DNA of 64,000 nt. Source: Acidaminobacter sp. JC074 (GTDB lineage: Bacteria > Bacillota > Clostridia > Peptostreptococcales > Acidaminobacteraceae). How positions within the stretch are numbered: position 1 is the stretch's first letter; each line of letters starts with the position of its first letter. Location of the stretch: NCBI RefSeq assembly GCF_022496765.1, contig NZ_VANV01000014.1:1-64000 (forward strand), in the 5' to 3' direction. The notes under the pieces are model-generated. The model saw only the letters and a list, made by a program, of their open reading frames with translations, had not been told where the DNA came from and made no database searches. The position numbers and the translations under genes were made by a program. Positions 7,958-14,420 of this stretch are shown one piece after another.

Positions 7958-8563
7958 CTAAATTTTATTTTTATGGATAAGTTCTACCAAAAGTGGCTTG
8001 AACATTTGTCTGATTTTAACATCTCGATCTAAAATTATATCTGGTTGTCTAGAGACATTTTGACCAAATAAAATGGCGTTCATCATTCTACTTAAAAAAA
8101 GAAAATCCTCTTTTGCACTGACTTGATTCAAATTAAGGCATGTGCAAACAAAACTATAGAATTCCTCTTCTAGTTTGACATACTCCCTCCAGATACTTTC
8201 GTCGTACATAGACTCATGGATAAACATCGTGTACACTTTACGATCATCAGTGACAACAGTACATTTCTCAATAAATGCATCCATTAACAGATCAATTTTT
8301 CTATTCTCACTAAGAGAAGAAAAATTTTCTGGGAAGTATGGGTTGAGAGTCATATAAAGTGTATTACCGCGTTTCATCATATCAATTAGAATTTCTTTAG
8401 TACTGCTGTAATAATAGTAGAATCCACCTTTAGATAAATCTGTTAACTCAATAATATCCTCCATGGTAGTTCTTTGAAAGCCCTTCTTTACAAAAACAGT
8501 TTTAGCGGCTTCAAATATTTCTTGTCTTCTTTCTTCTCTAGTTTTTCGTTTAGTCAATGGCAT
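7958..8563 (-). CDS. TetR family transcriptional regulator
   Basis: TetR-type regulator of 201 residues. The N-terminal helix-turn-helix spans about residues 10-55, with RQEIFEAAKTVFVKKGFQRTTMEDI followed by the turn LSKGGFYYYYSSTKEIL. The C-terminal ligand/dimer domain is not classifiable. The ATG at 8563 follows AAGGAG. It lies 107 bp upstream of the MATE gene on the same strand, and the only sharp palindrome in that gap (7862-7879) is a good operator candidate. The likely role is repression of the exporter, relieved by a small toxic ligand. Confidence 0.9.
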   Translation of the reverse strand: MPLTKRKTREERRQEIFEAAKTVFVKKGFQRTTMEDIIELTDLSKGGFYYYYSSTKEILIDMMKRGNTLYMTLNPYFPENFSSLSENRKIDLLMDAFIEKCTVVTDDRKVYTMFIHESMYDESIWREYVKLEEEFYSFVCTCLNLNQVSAKEDFLFLSRMMNAILFGQNVSRQPDIILDRDVKIRQMFKPLLVELIHKNKI

Positions 8564-8597
8564 ACTCCTTATCTATATATCATAACACATTGGAGTT

Positions 8598-9257
8598 TTA
8601 TAAGTCAGCCATTAAAGCATACTTTCTGTAATCAAAATCAATCTTTTGGTCTTTGATGGTCAGAATTTGATTTTCCTCAAACTTGTCAATGATTCTATAT
8701 AAAGTGGAACGGCTGATACCCAAATATTCTGACAACTCAATTTTCTTTAGTTCAAGTTTTGCCTGATTCATTTCCATTGTCATATGGAAAAACTGAGCAA
8801 CTCTCTCCTCTGTATTTTGAACAGAAAACAAATCAATTCTCTTTAACAAGTATTTGACCTGTCCATTAAGAAATGAAAAATAATTTCTCATAAGTCTCTT
8901 ATCCTTTTGTATAAGCATCATAAGTGCACTTTCCGATAGATACATGACTTCACTTGATAAATCAAAATGGACAAAAGTTGGATAAAAGTCTCCATCAGAA
9001 AATATGGATAACACACCAGTCACATCACCAGGTTTTATGTATTTCATAAATGTTTTTGTACCATCAATATGTTCTTGTTCTACTTTTGCACGTCCCTTGA
9101 GTAAAAACATGATGCCCTTCTTATTTCTATTGAAATCATAGGCTACGGAATTTTTATCCATAGACATAAATTCTGTATCGATATCTTCCAAACAGGTCTT
9201 CAGTTCATCATAACTCATATCTTTAAATATTGGATTTTTTAACAAAACCTTTAACAA
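8598..9257 (-). CDS. Crp/Fnr family transcriptional regulator
   Basis: Regulator of 219 residues: a cyclic-nucleotide-type beta-barrel domain at about residues 10-120, a long dimer helix, and a C-terminal winged helix with the recognition segment LSEYLGISRSTLYRIIDKF. No N-terminal cysteine cluster of the FNR [4Fe-4S] type is present. I set the start at the TTG at 9257, which has GGAGG five bases upstream and gives the normal family length. A longer frame to 9341 would run through the promoter and Fur site. It is divergent from the GTPase-ABC operon at 9355, which it probably controls. Its effector is unknown. Confidence 0.85.
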   Translation of the reverse strand: MLKVLLKNPIFKDMSYDELKTCLEDIDTEFMSMDKNSVAYDFNRNKKGIMFLLKGRAKVEQEHIDGTKTFMKYIKPGDVTGVLSIFSDGDFYPTFVHFDLSSEVMYLSESALMMLIQKDKRLMRNYFSFLNGQVKYLLKRIDLFSVQNTEERVAQFFHMTMEMNQAKLELKKIELSEYLGISRSTLYRIIDKFEENQILTIKDQKIDFDYRKYALMADL

Positions 9258-9286
9258 AACAACCTCCAACGTTTCATTTGACACAT

Positions 9287-9309
9287 ATAGTACATACAAA
9301 ATGTAGTAT
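9287..9309. promoter_or_regulatory. Dyad in the divergent Crp/GTPase promoter region
   Basis: ATAGTACAT-ACAAA-ATGTAGTAT, with 8 of 9 arm positions paired, is about the length of a Crp/Fnr site. It lies between the two divergent genes next to a TTGACA at 9279-9284. Confidence 0.5.
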
Positions 9310-9323
9310 ATTGTACATGATAA

Positions 9324-9338
9324 TGATAACCGTTCTCG
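9324..9338. promoter_or_regulatory. Fur-like site upstream of the GTPase-ABC operon
   Basis: TGATAAC-C-GTTCTCG follows an overlapping half-site, TGATAA at 9318. It lies directly before the ribosome binding site of the gene at 9355. Confidence 0.6.
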
Positions 9339-9354
9339 CAAAAGGAGTCAAGAA

Positions 9355-10047
9355 ATGAAATTTATAATCGTCGCTGGAGGTCCTTCTACAGGAAAAACCT
9401 CTATCATATGTAAAGTAATCAGTAATCTCTTAAAGAAGAAACTCAAAATATCAGTAGCAAAAATTGATTGTGTTGATGCTACCAGCGATGGTATTTATCG
9501 TACTTTAGATATAGATTATTTAGAAGGTTTATCTAAAGACTTATGCCCCGACCACTATTTAGCAACAAATTATGTTGACTTATTCCAATGGGGACTTAAT
9601 AATCAATCTGATTTAATGATTGTCGAAACCGCTGGACTATGTAATCGCTGCGCCCCCTTTATCGACATTGCTCTTAACATATGCTCAATAGATTACACAA
9701 CGCATATTCAAGCTCCACTGAAATTTGGTCCAATTGTAAAAACAGCAGATGTTATCATTCTTAGCAAAGGTGACTTAATCTCACAAAGTGAACGTATCGT
9801 CTTTAAAAGTAATCTAAAAAAACTTAACCCCCATGCCAAATATATTGATGTCAACGGTATCAGTGGCCAAGGGTATGAAACGCTTTCAAACTGTATACTT
9901 GATGGAGATGAACTGTTAACCTTAGAAAATTCAATTTTAAAGTACACCATGCCATCTGGTACATGCTCATATTGCGTTGGTGAACAAAGATTATCAAAGG
10001 ATTTTCATCAAGGCATTGTTAACACTATTTTGGGAGGTGCAAATTGA
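9355..10047 (+). CDS. SIMIBI-class GTPase with CxxC motifs (CobW/HypB/UreG-like), function unknown
   Basis: Protein of 230 residues with an N-terminal P-loop GGPSTGKT, a Walker B-like segment LMIVETAGLC and a possible base-specificity motif SKGD. This is the layout of the SIMIBI metallochaperone GTPases (HypB, UreG, CobW/Nha relatives). Two cysteine pairs stand out: CNRC just after the switch region and CSYC near the C-terminus. Both could bind a metal or Fe-S cluster. It is first in a three-gene operon whose reading frames overlap (4 bp with the next), preceded by AAGGAG, a Fur-like site and a Crp-type dyad. Cofactor or metal insertion or sensing is plausible. No specific client protein is encoded nearby. 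Confidence 0.7.
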   Translation: MKFIIVAGGPSTGKTSIICKVISNLLKKKLKISVAKIDCVDATSDGIYRTLDIDYLEGLSKDLCPDHYLATNYVDLFQWGLNNQSDLMIVETAGLCNRCAPFIDIALNICSIDYTTHIQAPLKFGPIVKTADVIILSKGDLISQSERIVFKSNLKKLNPHAKYIDVNGISGQGYETLSNCILDGDELLTLENSILKYTMPSGTCSYCVGEQRLSKDFHQGIVNTILGGAN

Positions 10048-10784
10048 TCACAATATACCCTGGTTATAGCAAGACAAATGAACCTGAATCATTTGATAGA
10101 TTGAATCTAGAAGTGGGCAGAATTTATAGTGTAGTGGGACCTACAGGTTCCGGAAAAACACAACTTCTCGATGATATAGAACGCCTCAGTCCTGGAGATG
10201 GGGTAACTGGTAGAAAAGTTATTTCAGAGATCCAGCCTAATATCCAACATCTATCACAGAAAATGCACTATATGGTGGATATGTCTATAGGTGATTTTTT
10301 AAAACTTTATGGTGAAAGTTTGTCCATTCATAACCTAGAGTCATATGCACAAACCATAATTAATCTTGCAAACACCCTATGCGGAGAGCCAATTACACAA
10401 ACCAGTCAGTTGACCTGTCTAAGTGGCGGACAATCTAGAGCTCTAATGATAGCAACTGTAGCTATTAATCCAAAAGCAAATATCATTTTGTTAGATGAAA
10501 TTGAAAATGCAGGTATTAATCGCTTGGAAGTGCTCAATCTTTTAAGAACAAAGGGAAAAATTGTCATCATGATTACCCACGATCCCCTTTTAGCTTTAAT
10601 GGCTGACTATAGAATTGCATTAAAGAATGGTAGTATCGTTGACATGATACATCGTTCATCATTTGAAGCATCACTCATCCATGATTTGACCAAAATCGAT
10701 GATTATATCTTTCATCTTCGTCAATCATTGAGAAATGGATTAAGAATCGAGGAAAATTACCATGCAAAAGTTACTATGGAATAA
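10044..10784 (+). CDS. ABC ATPase subunit of an unassigned system
   Basis: Stand-alone ABC ATPase of 246 residues: Walker A GPTGSGKT, signature LSGGQSRALM, Walker B ILLDEIENAG and an H-loop in MITHDP. The TTG start overlaps the GTPase stop by 4 bp and has GGGAGG upstream. No membrane subunit is encoded in the operon or next to it. It may act in the cytoplasm with its two neighbours, or with a permease encoded elsewhere. The C-terminal part (RSSFEASLIHDLTKIDDYIF and after) is not standard for importer ATPases. Genome-wide pairing would be needed to name a substrate. Confidence 0.75.
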   Translation: MITIYPGYSKTNEPESFDRLNLEVGRIYSVVGPTGSGKTQLLDDIERLSPGDGVTGRKVISEIQPNIQHLSQKMHYMVDMSIGDFLKLYGESLSIHNLESYAQTIINLANTLCGEPITQTSQLTCLSGGQSRALMIATVAINPKANIILLDEIENAGINRLEVLNLLRTKGKIVIMITHDPLLALMADYRIALKNGSIVDMIHRSSFEASLIHDLTKIDDYIFHLRQSLRNGLRIEENYHAKVTME

Positions 10785-11613
10785 CGTGTGTCTTTTAACC
10801 AGACTTGAAGAAGCCTACATTGATGAAACTCTTCCTACTATAGACACTTCATATTTTGGCTTAGGAAGACCTTTAAATCTAAAAAAATATTTGCAAAACA
10901 ATGATACTTGGCAAGTACTGGTGTCTACTGATACTGAAATTTTTCATGACCCTTGTGTGCTTAAAAAGCAGTTAATTACTTTAAAGAAGCCAAGTCTAGC
11001 TATGAACTTCAACAATGCAATTGATCAACATACCTTCTTTAAACCTTTTATAGCCATTCCACTAGTGATTGTTATAAATACGAAAAAAACACATTTAAGA
11101 CCTAAATCATTTAAAGAATTGTGTTCAAGTCAGTATAAGGATCTTGTAACTTATGGAGGACCTGACAACTCAGCAGGCAAATCACTTTTAAAAGCAATAT
11201 GGTCAATGTATGGCATGGATGATGTTAAGTCTTTTATCAACAATAGTTTTGCAGCTTCTATGCCTGCAGCTGCATTTAAACTAGCCACATCTGGTGATTA
11301 TCCCATCGCCATTGTACCAACTATTTTTTCTAACAGAGCCGGCATCAATGATATCATTCAAGTTGTACCTCAAGAAGGTGCTATTGCTATACCATCCTTT
11401 TATGCCGTTCATCAGTCATGCGACATAGAAACAGAAACATACATATATGACCAGCTGATAGCCAACGAAAGATTTCATGAGTTACTGGTTAGTAGAGGCA
11501 GTATTTCAAGTCCACTTATTAAAGACAGTCAATGTCCTCTATACTATCCACCAAAATCATTTTTTGATTCTCTAGACTATGATAAATTTGAAACTCTCTT
11601 AAAATCACAATAA
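10762..11613 (+). CDS. Solute-binding-protein-like protein without signal peptide
   Basis: Protein of 283 residues that looks like a type 2 periplasmic-binding fold. It has LVIVINTKKTHLRPKSFKELCSS, a typical hinge-region pattern of FbpA/ModA-like proteins, and later FKLATSGDYPIAIVPTIFSN and EGAIAIPSFYAVH. The N-terminus (MQKLLWNNVCLLTRLEEAY) has neither a signal peptide nor a lipobox, so it should stay in the cytoplasm. It overlaps the ABC ATPase gene by 23 bp. A cytoplasmic binding protein beside an ABC ATPase and a GTPase, under a Fur-like site, is unusual. A role in binding a metal complex or cofactor is only a hypothesis. Confidence 0.65.
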   Translation: MQKLLWNNVCLLTRLEEAYIDETLPTIDTSYFGLGRPLNLKKYLQNNDTWQVLVSTDTEIFHDPCVLKKQLITLKKPSLAMNFNNAIDQHTFFKPFIAIPLVIVINTKKTHLRPKSFKELCSSQYKDLVTYGGPDNSAGKSLLKAIWSMYGMDDVKSFINNSFAASMPAAAFKLATSGDYPIAIVPTIFSNRAGINDIIQVVPQEGAIAIPSFYAVHQSCDIETETYIYDQLIANERFHELLVSRGSISSPLIKDSQCPLYYPPKSFFDSLDYDKFETLLKSQ

Positions 11614-11632
11614 AGTGCTCTCGCACTTTATT
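11609..11632. terminator. Bidirectional hairpin between convergent genes
   Basis: AATAAAGTGC-TCTC-GCACTTTATT is a perfect 10-bp stem. It overlaps the stop codons of both the binding-protein gene (+) and the LuxR gene (-). Confidence 0.7.
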
Positions 11633-12176
11633 CTGGTCTTATCTTCTTTATAAAATCATGTCGATCTTTAGTTTCAGTTTTTCTGTATATATTTTGAAGA
11701 TGCTTTTTCACTGTACTTTCAGCAATAAAGAGAGTTGCAGCAATCTGCTTATTGGTCTTTTCCTTTAAGAGAAGTTCTGCAAGCATCTTTTCTCTTTCAG
11801 TTAAGTTAAATTTATCAATGTCAAAAAAATTTTCCTCCACCTTTCCATACAAATCATGCCCTATTTTAAAAATAATAAAATAAAAAACACCATAGAAAAA
11901 GGGTCTTACTGGTTCTAAACTATAGGCATCTAATGAGAGCATTTTTAGAAAAAGTAAAGTTGCAGCTAATACTGATGTCAATAGTGTTTCCATTCCAAAC
12001 AATCTGACTCGATCTATGTTATCTTTTTTGTAAGAACTCAGATAAAGTAACGAAATACAGCCTAACATAACAAACATCATCTTCACATCTATAATTAATG
12101 ATAACTTGAAGTCAACTAGATAGAAAAGAATAAACAAATAAACTGGAATGATTGTTACCTTACTGTATTTATTCAT
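11628..12176 (-). CDS. Membrane-anchored LuxR-type regulator (copy 1)
   Basis: Protein of 182 residues with four predicted membrane helices in about residues 5-110. The C-terminal LuxR helix-turn-helix runs from LTEREKMLAELLLKEKTNKQ through IAESTVKKHLQNIYRK. There is no receiver or soluble ligand domain, so the membrane part must be the sensor or the partner contact. GAGGAAG precedes the ATG at 12176. Just upstream lie two short frames (12214-12614) that together match the intact protein encoded at 38304-38753. That protein also precedes a LuxR paralogue of the same design (37726-38292), so this is a duplicated cassette. The target genes are unknown. Confidence 0.82.
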   Translation of the reverse strand: MNKYSKVTIIPVYLFILFYLVDFKLSLIIDVKMMFVMLGCISLLYLSSYKKDNIDRVRLFGMETLLTSVLAATLLFLKMLSLDAYSLEPVRPFFYGVFYFIIFKIGHDLYGKVEENFFDIDKFNLTEREKMLAELLLKEKTNKQIAATLFIAESTVKKHLQNIYRKTETKDRHDFIKKIRPE

Positions 12177-12213
12177 TTTCTTCCTCTAAATCAAATAATA
12201 TAGTTCTAATCTT

Positions 12214-12614
12214 TTAATCATCCGGTAACAATAAAAGCATCAAAAATATACTGTACATAAACGAAATCATAGACACAGCCATACTGGCTTTTAAAGACAA
12301 TTGATCATCATATCTTGGTAAAAGGACAACAAAACCTATAAAAGTAGTTCCAAGTCCTGATAAAAGTAAGGATTTCATAGCCAAACCTATGGACAATTTG
12401 GACTTTTCTAGTTCCTTTTTTGTATATATGTTATCCTTTCAACAGATATCTTTATTGCCCTAAAAAAATCTCTAAACAAACCTGCACCAGCAAGTACAAC
12501 AAGGGTAATTGCAAGCGGGATTATAACAGAAGGAATATCAAGAATGGCAGCTAGACCTCCACCCGTTGCGAAAATCATGGCAGCAAGAACAATAATAATG
12601 GCAATAGCAAACAT
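12214..12614 (-). pseudogene. Four-helix membrane protein with a -1 frameshift (paralogue of 38304-38753)
   Basis: Two adjacent frames, 12408-12614 (68 aa) and 12214-12396 (60 aa), line up end to end with the 149-residue protein encoded at 38304-38753. The first matches its helices 1-2 (MFAIAIIIVLAAMIF against MYLIALIVTLIIMML). The second, read upstream of its ATG in the same frame as ELEKSKLSIGLAMKSLLL, matches ELYRAKLSVTAFQALLL. The frames join at an A6 run (C-AAAAAA-GG at about 12416-12424). One extra A, or a -1 slip, would restore one protein. It is either a mutation, a sequencing error, or slippage-dependent expression. AAAGGAG precedes the first ATG. Confidence 0.75.
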
Positions 12615-12668
12615 AAAACGCTCCTTTCAATATTGTGTTTAGCTTACAAGATATCGACATGTAATACA

Positions 12669-12686
12669 ATTATCCCTAGGGATAAT
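12669..12686. promoter_or_regulatory. 18-bp perfect palindrome upstream of the LuxR cassette
   Basis: ATTATCCCTAGGGATAAT is perfectly symmetric and lies 55 bp upstream of the first gene of the cassette. It is a candidate operator, possibly for the membrane LuxR protein itself. Confidence 0.55.
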
Positions 12687-12720
12687 CCTAGGAGTAGACC
12701 TCATACAACTATTGCAAACA

Positions 12721-13173
12721 CTACAGCTTAAAAGTAAAGATTATTTCTCCATCTCGGTTCTCTTTATTATCCGTTTTAAAGCCCAGTGATTTATAAAGCC
12801 CTGTTGCCTTTTTATTATCTTTAACAACGGTTAAGTTTATCTGCTGACAAGCTGCATATTTCATTTTTATATACTCTATAATCAATGACAGAGATTTCTT
12901 CCCATAGCCAAGTCCTTGATACTTTTTATCAATAAAGAAACCACCTAACCAATAATTATCTTTGCTGTCTGGCGTATAAGAAAGATAGAACATGCCAATC
13001 ATTTTTCTACCGTCATAAATCAGATAAGGATCAAAGGCTTCATCCCATGGTTTTATATAGGCATATGCCAAGGCTTCAAGAACGGATGGTACATAAGCCT
13101 TTTGATCGTCACCCACACACATCTTTAAGGCTTCTTCGTAATTGTCTCTATTAAATGATTTAAACTGCAACAT
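12721..13173 (-). CDS. GNAT family N-acetyltransferase
   Basis: Protein of 150 residues with the GNAT fold. The acetyl-CoA-binding motif A is visible as GFFIDKKYQGLGYGKKSL (the Q-x-x-G-x-G loop), followed by KKATGLYKSLGFKT, the usual C-terminal motif. The start is the ATG at 13173, which has GGAGG five bases upstream. An upstream in-frame TTG would remove that spacing. The substrate could be a small amine, an antibiotic-like molecule or a protein N-terminus, and cannot be told from sequence. It appears monocistronic. Confidence 0.85.
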   Translation of the reverse strand: MLQFKSFNRDNYEEALKMCVGDDQKAYVPSVLEALAYAYIKPWDEAFDPYLIYDGRKMIGMFYLSYTPDSKDNYWLGGFFIDKKYQGLGYGKKSLSLIIEYIKMKYAACQQINLTVVKDNKKATGLYKSLGFKTDNKENRDGEIIFTFKL

Positions 13174-13231
13174 AAAGTCCTCCAAAAAAATAAATATCCT
13201 TCTTCATTATAACATGAAAAAGGATAAGATA

Positions 13232-13582
13232 TTATTTTACAGCTGCTATTACAGATAACTCAACTAGAATATCTTCTCTAGCCATTTTAGCTTCAACACA
13301 TGCTCTAGCTGGTTCAAAACCATCTTCAACCCATGCATCCCATACACTGTTCATGTCTTGGAATAAAGCGATGTCTTTTAAATAAATTGTCGTTGAAAGG
13401 ATGTGTCTCTTGTCAGAACCATACTTTTCAAGTAAAGCTTCAACCTTCTCTAAACATACCTTTGTTTGCTCTTTAACATCTGCGTCTTTTTCGCCATGTG
13501 TTTGACCACATAGATAAACTGTTTGATTATGTACAACTGCGCGGCTCATTCTTCCTGTGCCTTCAAATCTTTTGATTTCCAT
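13232..13582 (-). CDS. RidA/YjgF family protein (enamine/imine deaminase-like)
   Basis: Protein of 116 residues of the YjgF/YER057c/UK114 family, which hydrolyses reactive enamine/imine intermediates of PLP enzymes or is a relative with unknown substrate. Family segments visible are VYLCGQTHG near the N-terminus, KHILSTTIYLKDI-type strand-helix in the middle and the end PARACVEAKMAREDILVELSVIA. The canonical RidA arginine is represented in ARACVEA. The start at 13582 follows AAGGGGG. No partner operon is evident. Confidence 0.85.
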   Translation of the reverse strand: MEIKRFEGTGRMSRAVVHNQTVYLCGQTHGEKDADVKEQTKVCLEKVEALLEKYGSDKRHILSTTIYLKDIALFQDMNSVWDAWVEDGFEPARACVEAKMAREDILVELSVIAAVK

Positions 13583-13733
13583 AATTAATCCCCCTTTTCC
13601 AAAATAGTATACCACCATTATAAGTTTATTGCTATTGGTAATTTACCCGCTTTAAACTATAATGTAATAAAGTCTTAAGAAAATTATCTGTTTACCTTAA
13701 AAGGTCGTGGTTATAATGAAAATAGGAGGACTT

Positions 13734-14420
13734 ATGAGAATATTAGTTTGTGATGACGATGTAGCTATTGTAGGTGCTATAGAAATATATCTAAAGAATG
13801 AAGGTTATGATGTAATCAAAGCTTATAACGGCCAAGAGGCCATTGATCTTTTAAAAGATCACGAAGTACATTTGATTATAATGGACATCATGATGCCATA
13901 TATGGATGGTCTAAATGCCACTCATAAAATACGAGAAAAGTACAATATTCCTGTTATCATGCTTTCTGCTAAATCAGAAGACATGGACAAGATTATGGGC
14001 CTGAATATGGGAGCGGATGATTACCTAACAAAACCCTTTAATCCATTAGAACTCATTGCTCGAGTAAGATCGCAGCTTAGACGTTATACTTCACTGGGCA
14101 GTATTGCCGTGACTCATTCTACATGTCAATCAGGCGGCCTAGTCATCAATGACGAAACCAAGGAAGTCACTGTTGATGGTGAAAAGGTTAAACTGACAAG
14201 GATAGAATACAATATTCTTCATCTACTCCTTCAAAATGCTGGTATGGTCTTTTCCATTGACCATATCTACGAATCAGTGTGGAATGAACCTGCTTATCAA
14301 CCAGAAAATACCGTTGCAGTTCATATTAGAAGGATACGCGAAAAAATAGAAATTGATCCTAAAAATCCAAAATATCTAAAGGTGGTGTGGGGTGTTGGAT
14401 ATAAAATCGAAAAGCACTAG
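13734..14420 (+). CDS. OmpR-type response regulator
   Basis: Protein of 228 residues: receiver domain (phospho-acceptor D51 in LIIMDIMMPYMDG, acidic pocket CDDD near the N-terminus, conserved K in YLTKPFNP) followed by a winged-helix Trans_reg_C domain ending in VHIRRIREKIE and LKVVWGVGYKIEKH. The ATG at 13734 has AGGAGGA immediately upstream, so a GTG at 13707 is not needed. It overlaps the histidine kinase gene by 29 bp, so this is a coupled two-component pair. The targets are unknown. Confidence 0.93.
   Translation: MRILVCDDDVAIVGAIEIYLKNEGYDVIKAYNGQEAIDLLKDHEVHLIIMDIMMPYMDGLNATHKIREKYNIPVIMLSAKSEDMDKIMGLNMGADDYLTKPFNPLELIARVRSQLRRYTSLGSIAVTHSTCQSGGLVINDETKEVTVDGEKVKLTRIEYNILHLLLQNAGMVFSIDHIYESVWNEPAYQPENTVAVHIRRIREKIEIDPKNPKYLKVVWGVGYKIEKH

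Noticed and set aside
9258-9341. Extended N-terminus for the Crp-type regulator
   Set aside because: The extension runs through the Crp-like dyad and into the Fur-like site, and lacks a binding site; the TTG at 9257 has GGAGG at proper spacing and gives the usual length.
12214-12614. Treating the two short membrane frames as separate genes
   Set aside because: They align consecutively with a single paralogous protein, and the second frame continues upstream of its ATG into matching sequence.
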